A stretch of 32,504 nucleotides of DNA from Bacillota bacterium. Its GTDB lineage: Bacteria; Bacillota; Bacilli; Alicyclobacillales; SLC66. The position numbers and the translations under genes are program-made. Under the pieces are notes generated by a model, which was given only the letters and a program-made list of their open reading frames with translations, was not told the DNA's origin and did no database searches. The stretch covers positions 1-32,504 of the forward strand of contig JAJYTO010000012.1 of the NCBI GenBank assembly GCA_021793015.1, given 5' to 3'. Of this stretch, positions 25,557-32,504 are shown piece by piece. The first letter of the stretch is position 1, and every line of letters begins with the position of its first letter.

Positions 25557-25634
25557 GGTGGGCTGAGCGTCCATTGGCAGTCTCTGCATATGGATCTTCG
25601 CGAATTCGCATACTGCCTGTGAGGGGTGATGTGA

Positions 25635-27122
25635 ATGACGACCGCTATGGAGTCTCTGGATAATATTATTATATCATCTGACCTCAAGGAAAACGACGAT
25701 TTCCTAAAAGAATTGCTTGGCATCGGAGTCAGTTGGGATCTGATCGCGAAGCCGTTTGTCTTTGCGGATGTCAAAATGACGGCCTACACGGCGAATGGCT
25801 ATTTTTTGACGATGAACATGGTGCTGATCGTTGAAAACCTGGAGATGACGATCAAGGAATTTGTCGCACGCCATCCGAACCGATCGTTTTCCATGGCGGA
25901 GCTTGCCAATTATCTGAACGTCACGGTGGGTTTCGTGCAGGTGCAGATCATCAAGAAGATGAGGGACGCTGTGCGCTTCATTCTGTCGGGTCCTCTGGTG
26001 ATCTTTATCGATGGCCATGAGGAAGTGCTCCTCATTGACACCCGGATCTACCCGATGCGCAGCATCCAGGAACCGGAGATCGAGCGTGTCGTGCGAGGAC
26101 CGCGCGATGGCTTTACGGAAACCATGCTTATGAATGTGGCGCTGATCCGTCGGCGTCTACGCGATCCCCGCTTGCGGGTTGAACTGCTCCAGGTGGGCGC
26201 GAGATCGCAGACAGACGTCAGTTTGATCTATTTGCAGGACGTGACCGATGATCAACTCGTCGCGCAGTTTCGCAAGAAACTGCAGTCGATCTCATCGGAT
26301 ATCGTAGCCATGGGTGAACAATCCGTCACGGAATGGCTGGGCGCGGTAAAATGGAATCCATACCCTATCGTTCGTTTCACTGAGCGCCCGGATGTGGCGG
26401 CGACCGGCCTTCTTGAGGGACAGGTCGTGGTCGTCGTCGACACAACGCCAGAAGTGATTGTCGGTCCGACAACACTGTTTCATCACATCCATCACCCGGA
26501 AGACTACCATGTGTATCCCGCTGTGGGTGTGTATATGCGGATCGTGATCATGGTTGGCAGTCTGCTGTCCCTGATGGCTCCCTCGTTATTTGTGGTGCTT
26601 GCCGCCGAACACGACAATCTTCCCAAAGTGCTGTCATTTCTCGGAACGCCAAAAAATCTGCCGTTGCCGTTAGGGTTGCAATTTCTGCTCGCCCAACTGG
26701 GCGTTGACCTCTTTGAGCGCGCGGTCGTCAACACGCCCACGGCCCTCGGCGCCGCCATAGGCGTTGTGGCCGCTCTGGTGTTCGGCCAATTTGCGGTCAT
26801 GATGAATCTGGTTGCTCCGGAAGTCCTGGTATTCATGGGCACGGCGGCGATCGCCCAATTTGCCACGTCATCGAGGGAACTCGCCGCAGCAAACCGGATG
26901 ATGCGGGCGCTTTTGATCGCGCTTGCATGGCTGTTTGGCGGGATCGGGTTTGCGGTCGGCATGATCTTTATCGTTATCGTGTTGGGCCGCACGAGGGCAA
27001 TGGGCGTCCCGTACCTGTGGCCTGCGGCTCCCTTTGACTGGAAAGGATTGAAAGCGCTGTTTGTTCGTGTGCCGCTGCACTCTGTCAAAGACAGATCGGC
27101 CGTCTTTCGTTCCAAGGACTGA
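25635..27122 (+). CDS. GerA-family spore germination protein, SpoVAF-like
   Basis: This 495-aa protein starts at ATG 25635 after GAGGGGTGA. The N-terminal soluble domain has NGYFLTMNMVLIVENL and QEPEIERVVRGPRDGF, the GerA/SpoVAF hallmark, followed by the central RRRLRDPRLRVELLQVG and VTEWLGAVKWNPYPIVRFTERPDVAATGLLEGQ block. The C-terminal half has about five membrane segments (IVIMVGSLLSLMAPSLFVV, AAIGVVAALVFGQF and others) and ends with the WPAAPFDWKGL ... VRVPLHS tail. That tail fits SpoVAF better than the GerAA receptors. It would sit in the inner membrane of the spore and help nutrient or channel signalling in germination. No gerB/gerC or spoVA partner is adjacent, so it is a stand-alone copy. 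It marks the host as a spore former. Confidence 0.88.
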   Translation: MTTAMESLDNIIISSDLKENDDFLKELLGIGVSWDLIAKPFVFADVKMTAYTANGYFLTMNMVLIVENLEMTIKEFVARHPNRSFSMAELANYLNVTVGFVQVQIIKKMRDAVRFILSGPLVIFIDGHEEVLLIDTRIYPMRSIQEPEIERVVRGPRDGFTETMLMNVALIRRRLRDPRLRVELLQVGARSQTDVSLIYLQDVTDDQLVAQFRKKLQSISSDIVAMGEQSVTEWLGAVKWNPYPIVRFTERPDVAATGLLEGQVVVVVDTTPEVIVGPTTLFHHIHHPEDYHVYPAVGVYMRIVIMVGSLLSLMAPSLFVVLAAEHDNLPKVLSFLGTPKNLPLPLGLQFLLAQLGVDLFERAVVNTPTALGAAIGVVAALVFGQFAVMMNLVAPEVLVFMGTAAIAQFATSSRELAAANRMMRALLIALAWLFGGIGFAVGMIFIVIVLGRTRAMGVPYLWPAAPFDWKGLKALFVRVPLHSVKDRSAVFRSKD

Positions 27123-27148
27123 GCCATGCGCATGACTTCAGGCGCATG

Positions 27149-27178
27149 TTGCCGCATGCGGGCGTTTGCGGGTAAGAT
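27149..27178 (+). promoter_or_regulatory. possible promoter of the chromate-transporter gene
   Basis: TTGCCG (27149-27154) and TAAGAT (27173-27178) are separated by 18 bases, 45 bases upstream of the GTG start. This is a moderate match only. Confidence 0.3.
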
Positions 27179-27222
27179 AGTGCCAGAAACTCCTGTGGAT
27201 GTGCTGAAAGCGAGGGACATGC

Positions 27223-27759
27223 GTGTCAAATGTTGTGGGGAATCTGTTTCTGGCCATGCTTAAATCAGGATTGTTGGGTTACGGCGGCGGGCCGGCGTCG
27301 ATTCCCATCATCCAGTCCCAGGTTGTTGAGACGTATCATTTTATGACACAGGAACAGTTCACCGATGCATTGGCGTTGGCTAACACACTGCCGGGGCCGA
27401 TCGCAACCAAACTGGCCACATTCATCGGTTACCAGACGGGCGGCCTGTTGGGCGGACTTGCCGCGCTCGTAGGGATGGTGGGGCCTACTTCCATTGGAAT
27501 TGTCCTGCTCGTCAATGTGCTCGCCTCATTGAAAGGAAATCCCCATCTTGCGGGATTGATCGCCGCCGTGCGCCCGGTCGTGGTCGTGCTGCTGCTGCAG
27601 ACCGCATGGATGTCGTCGAAAGGCACTTTTCCGGATTGGCGATCGTTTGCCATCGCCGCCGCCGCCGCGCTCGCTCTTTTCGTGTTTCGTGTGTCGACGC
27701 CAATCGTTATAGTCGCGGCGATGGTGTTGGGGGTGTTTTGGCTGGCGCCTGCCAAATAG
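27223..27759 (+). CDS. single-domain chromate transporter (CHR family)
   Basis: This 178-aa protein starts with GTG 27223 after GCGAGGGA. The N-terminal signature FLAMLKSGLLGYGGGPASIPIIQ and the following FTDALALANTLPGPIATKLATFIGYQ identify the CHR domain; five to six hydrophobic helices follow. Full-length ChrA proteins are about 400 aa with two domains. Short forms such as this normally come as a pair of adjacent genes with opposite topology. Here no second CHR gene is seen on either side, so it would have to act alone, or its partner lies elsewhere. The transport substrate, chromate or sulfate, is not decided by sequence. Confidence 0.88.
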   Translation: MSNVVGNLFLAMLKSGLLGYGGGPASIPIIQSQVVETYHFMTQEQFTDALALANTLPGPIATKLATFIGYQTGGLLGGLAALVGMVGPTSIGIVLLVNVLASLKGNPHLAGLIAAVRPVVVVLLLQTAWMSSKGTFPDWRSFAIAAAAALALFVFRVSTPIVIVAAMVLGVFWLAPAK

Positions 27760-27915
27760 GTCCGCTGCGAATCATGAATATCCGCGTCAAGCGACGCGTC
27801 GATCATGCGTTCAACGAGGTTGCCGCCGACAGAAAGGATGGGCGGAGGGTGCGACTGCAGCGCGTCGGAAAGCGGTGCAACGCCCCTCTGCGTCAGGATG
27901 GGCGGGTTGCTCTGT

Positions 27916-28110
27916 TTACGCCTCGCGGCTATCGCGAAACAGCAAGCCGATGCTGTAGATGCCGGCCAGGCCGATCACAGTATATACGATTCGGCTGAGC
28001 AGGGCGGCTTGCCCTCCAAAAATGGCCGCCACCAGGTCAAACTGAAACAGTCCCACCAGCAACCAGTTGAGCGCCCCTATAATAACGAGAACCAGCGTGA
28101 ATTTCGTCAT
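27916..28110 (-). CDS. DUF378 small membrane protein
   Basis: This 64-aa protein has its ATG at 28110 with GGAGGG about 8 bases upstream. It shows the DUF378 pattern: LVIIGALNWLLVGLFQFDLVAAIFG, then ALLSRIVYTVIGLAGIYSI with two membrane helices. The function of the family is unknown. The start lies close to the divergent fumarase promoter, so the two may share a control region. Confidence 0.85.
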   Translation of the reverse strand: MTKFTLVLVIIGALNWLLVGLFQFDLVAAIFGGQAALLSRIVYTVIGLAGIYSIGLLFRDSREA

Positions 28111-28131
28111 TCAATAATCCCTCCTGTCCTT

Positions 28132-28159
28132 ATGACAGTATCTCCAGACGATGTATAAT
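28132..28159 (+). promoter_or_regulatory. likely sigma-A promoter of the fumarase gene
   Basis: ATGACA (28132-28137) and a perfect TATAAT (28154-28159) are separated by 16 bases. The expected start of transcription is near 28166, about 18 bases before the ATG at 28184, so the leader would be very short. Confidence 0.55.
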
Positions 28160-28183
28160 AGATGCGAAAGGTGGGGTGTGCAC

Positions 28184-29701
28184 ATGGAACTCTTTAAGCA
28201 GAGCATGCTGGAATTGATCATTGATACTTCCACGAATTTGCCGCCTGACGTGAGACGAGCGATCGCGCGCGCGCAACTGCGGGAAGAGGTGGGTTCGCGG
28301 GCGGCGCTGGCGCTTGGAACAATCGCGGACAACATCATCTCCGCAGAGACGGATCAAGGGCCTATTTGTCAGGATACGGGAATGCCGACATTTGAAGTCC
28401 ATACGCCGGTGAACTGCAATCAGCTCGCTCTTGAACGGGACATGAAGGAGGCGGTTGCGGAGGCCACGCGGTTGGGAAAGCTGCGCACGAATTCCGTCGA
28501 TTCGCTTACCGGGACAAACAGCGGCGACAATCTGGGACCTGGAACGCCTGTGATTCATTTTCGTCAGTGGGAGCGAGACGATATCGAAGTCAGGCTCATT
28601 TTAAAGGGGGGAGGGTGCGAGAACAAAAACATCCAATACAGTTTGCCGACGGAACTGGAAGGGGTGGGGAAGGCCGGGCGAGATCTCGACGGCGTGCGCA
28701 AGTGCGTGATGCACGCGGTGTATCAGGCGCAGGGGTACGGGTGCTCTGCAGGGTTTATCGGGGTGTCCATCGGAGGAGATCGCACCAGTGGATATCAGCA
28801 TGCGAAGGAACAACTGTTCCGTCCGCTGGACGATGTCAATCCCAATGCCCAGTTGCGTGAACTGGAACAATACGTGATGGACAACGCCAACGAACTGGGC
28901 ATCGGCACCATGGGTTTTGGCGGCGCCGTGACGCTCATGGGATGCAAGATCGGCGTTCAAAACCGCCTGCCGGCCAGTTTTTTCGTGTCTGTGGCGTACA
29001 ATTGCTGGGCGTTTCGGCGGCAGGGCGTTACGGTCGATGCAGAGACGGGAGCCATCACCTCCTGGCTGTATAAGGACGGCGATGCGAAGCTTGCGAAGAG
29101 TCCCGGCATGGCTGGCGAGGGAGCGATCGTTCTTAAGGCGCCCATTTCAGAAGAACAGATCAGGGCGCTCAAGGTCGGCGACGTGGTTCTTATCGACGGG
29201 GAGATGCATACGGGTCGCGACGCGCTGCACAAATACCTGATCGATCACAACGCACCTGTGGAGTTGGACGGCGGGGTGTTGTACCACTGCGGGCCCGTCA
29301 TGCTGCACGATGAGTCCGGCTGGCATGTGAAAGCGGCGGGCCCCACCACGAGTTCGCGGGAAGAACCTTACCAGGCGGACATCATTCACAAGTTTGGGCT
29401 GCGAGTCGTGATCGGAAAGGGCGGAATGGGAGCCAGAACGCTGGATGCCCTGAGCGAGCATGGGGCCGTCTATCTGAACGCGATTGGCGGCGCCGCGCAG
29501 TACTATGCGCATTGCGTATCAGAGGTAAGCGACGTTCACTTCATTGACGAATTTGGCATTCCCGAGGCCATGTGGCATCTGCAGGTCAAGGGCTTTCCGG
29601 CCATCGTCACCATGGATGCGCACGGCAACAGCCTGCACGCGGATGTGCTGAACAGTTCCAAGAAAAAACTGGAGGTATTTGTCGAGCCCGTGTTTCAGTA
29701 G
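28184..29701 (+). CDS. class I fumarate hydratase, alpha and beta domains fused
   Basis: It interconverts fumarate and L-malate with a [4Fe-4S] cluster in the citric acid cycle. ATG 28184 (505 aa) follows AAAGGTGGGG at 8 bases; the ORF-track start is 11 codons earlier. The alpha domain supplies the cluster ligands Cys62 (PICQDTG), Cys187 (GYGCSAGFIG) and Cys274 (AYNCWAFRR). The beta domain follows with HTGRDALHKYL, GPTTSSREEPYQADII and the VGKGGMG-type loop (VIGKGGMGARTL). Related TtdA/TtdB and MmcB/MmcC proteins are two subunits; here both domains are on one chain. Because close relatives act on tartrate or methylfumarate (mesaconate), the substrate is likely but not certainly fumarate. The oxygen-sensitive cluster fits a low-oxygen or metal-rich lifestyle, but this is inference. 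Confidence 0.9.
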   Translation: MELFKQSMLELIIDTSTNLPPDVRRAIARAQLREEVGSRAALALGTIADNIISAETDQGPICQDTGMPTFEVHTPVNCNQLALERDMKEAVAEATRLGKLRTNSVDSLTGTNSGDNLGPGTPVIHFRQWERDDIEVRLILKGGGCENKNIQYSLPTELEGVGKAGRDLDGVRKCVMHAVYQAQGYGCSAGFIGVSIGGDRTSGYQHAKEQLFRPLDDVNPNAQLRELEQYVMDNANELGIGTMGFGGAVTLMGCKIGVQNRLPASFFVSVAYNCWAFRRQGVTVDAETGAITSWLYKDGDAKLAKSPGMAGEGAIVLKAPISEEQIRALKVGDVVLIDGEMHTGRDALHKYLIDHNAPVELDGGVLYHCGPVMLHDESGWHVKAAGPTTSSREEPYQADIIHKFGLRVVIGKGGMGARTLDALSEHGAVYLNAIGGAAQYYAHCVSEVSDVHFIDEFGIPEAMWHLQVKGFPAIVTMDAHGNSLHADVLNSSKKKLEVFVEPVFQ

Positions 29702-29941
29702 ACATCCATGCCTGAGTTTTGTGAAGCAAAATCTCACTTGCGCGCCACCATCAGTGAATGAAAATGGCGCCGCGAGCGTTCTTCGCGAATGCATGGCCTG
29801 CTCTGGAAGGAGTCATATATTGCGCCCGTCGCGAGTTGTGCGAAGCGCTGTTTGAGCAGGGGCGCAATATATGACTCCGATCGGCAGGGGCCACCGTATT
29901 TCGGGATGGACATCCATGCCTGAGTTTTGCGAAGAAAATCT
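29701..29941. repeat. palindromic-repeat copy 3 with flanking direct repeats
   Basis: The core hairpin is at 29809-29878, the reverse complement of copy 2. GACATCCATGCCTGAGTTTT (start of a 34-base unit) is found at 29701 and again at 29909 in direct orientation with small differences, so the block is framed by repeats. It begins at the last base of the fumarase stop codon. No gene lies in this region. Confidence 0.9.
29809..29878 (-). repeat. palindromic repeat, copy 3 (70 bp), inverted
   Basis: The arms GGAGTCATATATTGCGCCC (29809-29827) and GGGCGCAATATATGACTCC (29860-29878) match those of copies 1 and 2. The loop is the reverse complement of the copy 2 loop. Confidence 0.95.
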
Positions 29942-29958
29942 CGCCGCTTCGGAGTGGT

Positions 29959-31185
29959 TCAGAGGAATGGCCATAGGGGCGACAGGATAAGTTCTCCAAG
30001 TTTTTGCACAAGCGGCCGCCTCACCCATTCATCCAGAAGCAGTTCGCGACAGTGCTGCAGATCGTCGGCGAACACTTCTTCCATCTGCTGCGCAACGGCC
30101 GGATGGATAAATTCGATATTGAGCTCGTAGTTGCCAACCAGGCTGAGGCGGTCAAGGTTGGCCGTGCCGACGGTCGTCCAGGCGCCGTCGATCGTTGCCG
30201 TTTTGGCGTGGATCATGGCCGCCTGGTATAGGAAAATGCGAATTCCCTGCCGCAGGCAATCGGTGAAATAGGTGCGCGCCAGCCAGTCAGCCAGCAGGTG
30301 GTTCGATTGTTCCGGCACCATGAGACGCACATCCACGCCGCGGCGGGCAGCGCCCACCAGGGAACTCAGGACATGGCGGTCCGGGATAAAATAGGGCGTG
30401 GTGAGGAGTATCCGCTCGATCGCGACATCAATCGCTTCAATGTACATGGAACGGATGGGGAACATGAGCCGTTTTGGATCATTGGCGTACAGTCTCATGT
30501 AGGGAAGGAGAGACGCCGATGATTTGACCAGGCGCCGTTTCTCGTCCACATGTTCATTCCAGAAGTCGACAAACGAAGAATAGAGATTTTTTGCCGCTTC
30601 TCCTTCGATCCGAACATGCGTGTCTCGCCACTTTGCCCCATACAGGTCGCCGATGTTATAGCCGCCGCTGTATCCGATTTTTCTGTCGATCACCAACAGT
30701 TTACGGTGATCGCGGGCCAGGTTTCGGATGTCAAAGACATCCCAGAGCCGCGTCCACGCCTTGTAGCGCAGCAGATGGACGCTCGACGGGAATTTTTTAA
30801 ATTCCCGCGCCACCACCAGATTGGCGAAATCATCGAAGACGGCGTATACCTTGACGCCATCCTGCGCCTTGCGGAGGATGGCGTCCTTAATCTTGGAGCC
30901 GATCGCGTCACCTTTCCATATGAATGATTCAATGCAAATGGACTCATTCGCCGCGCGAATATCGGCGAGCATTGACTCGTACAGGCTGACGCCATAGGTA
31001 AAGATTTGCACGCGGTTGTGTCGGATGGAAAGTTCTGAAAGTGATTGCTGACCCAGAGTAATGCTGGTTCGACGTCGGCGAAAGCGCGTGCTGACGGCAG
31101 AACTTGCGACAACGACAATCTGCAGGGTCAATATGATGGCGACGGCGATAAAAAAACCGTCTTCGAGGCGCGCCGTGAGTGACAC
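29959..31185 (-). CDS. phospholipase D / cardiolipin-synthase-like protein
   Basis: This 408-aa protein starts with GTG at 31185, with AAGGAG about 10 bases upstream. A single N-terminal membrane segment (FFIAVAIILTLQIVVVASSAV) anchors it. Two HKD motifs make the active site: DHRKLLVIDRKIGYSGGYN (about 157-175) and IHAKTATIDGAWTTVGTANLD (about 327-347). It has the TPYFIPD block and C-terminal NIEFIH that are common in bacterial cardiolipin synthases. The likely reaction is transfer of a phosphatidyl group between two phosphatidylglycerols, giving cardiolipin. Other PLD-type reactions cannot be excluded. It is read in the same direction as the MscS gene, 193 bases downstream of it. Confidence 0.88.
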   Translation of the reverse strand: MSLTARLEDGFFIAVAIILTLQIVVVASSAVSTRFRRRRTSITLGQQSLSELSIRHNRVQIFTYGVSLYESMLADIRAANESICIESFIWKGDAIGSKIKDAILRKAQDGVKVYAVFDDFANLVVAREFKKFPSSVHLLRYKAWTRLWDVFDIRNLARDHRKLLVIDRKIGYSGGYNIGDLYGAKWRDTHVRIEGEAAKNLYSSFVDFWNEHVDEKRRLVKSSASLLPYMRLYANDPKRLMFPIRSMYIEAIDVAIERILLTTPYFIPDRHVLSSLVGAARRGVDVRLMVPEQSNHLLADWLARTYFTDCLRQGIRIFLYQAAMIHAKTATIDGAWTTVGTANLDRLSLVGNYELNIEFIHPAVAQQMEEVFADDLQHCRELLLDEWVRRPLVQKLGELILSPLWPFL

Positions 31186-31378
31186 GTTGTCATCGCTCCT
31201 TAACGCAATCCTGAACTACACCATCCTACCTTATATTGTTACATACTGTCAAAGGGTGTTTGTCTGTTGCGCGTCGAACAGTGCGATTGCGCTGCCGGGA
31301 GGGAGGCACCGTCAGGAGGGCAGGCGTATGCGCGTATGCAGGGTCCGGGAGGAGGGAGGCAGCAGGAAGCAGGAAGCG

Positions 31379-32323
31379 TCAGGCGTCGGGAGGCATGGCG
31401 CCGGCGACTGGAGGCCGCAGTTTGCGCATGGTCTTTGCCGCCTGTGTCAGCACGCGATGGCGCGCGTTGTCATCCCGGTCGTGCACCTGCAGGATGACAA
31501 CGATTGAATAGGCGGAGGGGTAGAGGTCAGCCACCATGACCTTTGGGCTGGATGGGCCCCGTTCCGGGAATTCCCGCGCGAGGGCCGCTTCCAGATGTTC
31601 AACAAGGAGGCCTGGATCATAGTCGAAAGACACGTCAAACCGCACACGCAACAGATGCGAACTGGGTTTGGACCGATTCTCGATGATGGCCTGTACGAGA
31701 ATTCCATTCGGAATGACCTGAGGATATTCTTCGACCGTTTCGAGCAGTGTGTACATGAGATTGATGTCCTTGACGCGGCCAGAGTAAATGGGGCGCATGG
31801 CTTCGTGTGGAAAACTTGGCATCAGGATCGGATACTGCCAAGTGATGAAAGAAATCGAATCGCCCACGCGAAACGGATGAAAAATCACGATCCAGATGCC
31901 CGCGATCAGGTTCGAAAACATCGTCTGTCCGGCGAGGCCGACGATGACGGTCAGAAAGGCGCCGCCAAAGACCACGCTTGAAAGACCGACGCCGACCGCG
32001 CCCAAAGCGGCGAGCGCGATGGTCACATACAGAAGCAGTCGAGTCGCGTAACGGACGGTTGTCGCCGACTGCGGGCCGAGCCTGTCCACCGACAGTCGAA
32101 AAACATGCCGTTCCAGCGCCTTGGACACGACGACGCCGATTGTCAGGACGAGCGCCAGCCGAAAGATCTGCACAAATCCGAGCGGCACATGCTTCAGCAG
32201 ACCGGCCTCAGGCCCTACCAGGATGGTGATGAGAATACCCCCGATGATCAACAGGACCAGCCAGGACACCGTCTTTTTCCATGAGGGCTTTTTCGCGCCC
32301 TTGTCCGGGTCGGTGTTTGGCAT
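31379..32323 (-). CDS. MscS-family mechanosensitive channel
   Basis: This 314-aa protein has its ATG at 32323 with AAGGAGG 8 bases upstream. There are three to four membrane segments; the pore helix is GGAFLTVIVGLAGQTMFSNLIAG, with the typical small-residue packing, followed by the FHPFRVGDSI beta-domain entry. The soluble C-terminal domain has NLMYTLLETVEEYPQVIPNGILVQ and FDVSFDYDP. It releases solutes when the membrane is stretched. The Shine-Dalgarno overlaps the end of the upstream membrane gene, so the genes are coupled in an operon. Confidence 0.9.
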   Translation of the reverse strand: MPNTDPDKGAKKPSWKKTVSWLVLLIIGGILITILVGPEAGLLKHVPLGFVQIFRLALVLTIGVVVSKALERHVFRLSVDRLGPQSATTVRYATRLLLYVTIALAALGAVGVGLSSVVFGGAFLTVIVGLAGQTMFSNLIAGIWIVIFHPFRVGDSISFITWQYPILMPSFPHEAMRPIYSGRVKDINLMYTLLETVEEYPQVIPNGILVQAIIENRSKPSSHLLRVRFDVSFDYDPGLLVEHLEAALAREFPERGPSSPKVMVADLYPSAYSIVVILQVHDRDDNARHRVLTQAAKTMRKLRPPVAGAMPPDA

Positions 32324-32335
32324 GTCGGTTCCTCC

Positions 32336-32504
32336 TTACACTTCGATCACATTCATCTCGTCAGGCAGTTTGACCTTTTCTACATTGCCACGAAACAGCG
32401 AAATGAGCAAGGCCGCGACGCCAAACAGCGTCACTCCGATGAACGTCCAGCGAAAACCGGTGACAAGCGGTGCAATAGGAGCGTTGTGCGGAGTAAAGTG
32501 ATAG
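32336..32504 (-). CDS. C-terminal end of a membrane protein, probably a transporter
   Basis: The frame is open to the right edge. It encodes about 55 residues, ending in FRWTFIGVTLFGVAALLISLF (one membrane helix) and a charged tail (RGNVEKVKLPDEMNVIEV). The stop at 32336 is 12 bases before the MscS start. The last helix plus short polar tail is common in MFS permeases, but the family cannot be settled from this piece. Confidence 0.55.
   Translation of the reverse strand, partial: YHFTPHNAPIAPLVTGFRWTFIGVTLFGVAALLISLFRGNVEKVKLPDEMNVIEV

Noticed and set aside
26504-27229. 241-aa minus-strand ORF opposite the spoVAF-like gene
   Set aside because: It is antisense to a clear GerA-family protein and is rich in Arg, Thr and Pro as expected for a shadow.
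31186-31378. GA-rich stretch (GGGAGGAGGGAGGCAGCAGG) between the MscS and PLD genes
   Set aside because: It is a short purine-rich low-complexity run without regular units or symmetry; plus-strand ORFs through it look spurious.

Overview
The window looks like a chromosome segment of an endospore-forming, Gram-positive bacterium (Firmicutes/Bacillota). The evidence is a GerA/SpoVAF-type germination protein, strong GGAGG-type ribosome binding sites, frequent GTG and TTG starts, and a sulfate adenylyltransferase/APS kinase pair of bacterial type. The GC content of the housekeeping part and the set of genes would fit an Alicyclobacillus-like group. That placement is inference, because no rRNA or other taxonomic marker is present.

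Layout. (1) Bases 1-8057: three plus-strand genes with overlapping ends, the first cut by the window edge. They look like the restriction half (DptF-DptG-DptH) of a DNA phosphorothioation (Dnd) system or a close relative. The third, 1763 aa, joins a PD-(D/E)XK-like nuclease signature to a C-terminal FtsK/HerA-type ATPase. This block is visibly more AT-rich than the right half. (2) Bases 8319-11295: two exported proteins, the second an Asp-box (BNR) beta-propeller, separated by an array of 10-bp tandem repeats. (3) Bases 11515-13457: small accessory genes (VOC/glyoxalase fold, SnoaL-like, membrane peptide, cupin) and a strong palindrome. (4) Bases 13478-15799: an IS91-family element with a HUH transposase and a frameshifted tyrosine recombinase, bounded by 16-bp inverted repeats. 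(5) Bases 16044-18369: a STAND/archaeal-type ATPase, then an AbiEii-like nucleotidyltransferase overlapping a small partner gene. (6) Bases 18947-19870: a TIGR01777-type NAD-dependent epimerase. (7) Bases 24255-19971, minus strand: cysC-sat-nrnA-like-sulfotransferase plus a small basic protein. (8) Bases 24486-24771 and 29701-29941: three copies of a palindromic repeat with 19-bp perfect arms. (9) Bases 24830-32504: an exported protein, SpoVAF-like protein, single-domain chromate transporter, DUF378 protein, fused class I fumarase, phospholipase D/cardiolipin synthase-like protein, MscS channel and the end of a membrane transporter.

How the genes work together. The left third reads as a defence or mobile island, with the Dpt-like module, the IS91 element, the ATPase and the AbiEii-like pair. 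The clearest metabolic unit is the minus-strand sulfate operon. Sat and CysC make PAPS from sulfate and ATP, the sulfotransferase would use PAPS to sulfate an acceptor, and the DHH phosphoesterase would remove the PAP by-product. No PAPS or APS reductase is present, so this looks like a sulfation cassette rather than cysteine biosynthesis. The acceptor cannot be read from the sequence.
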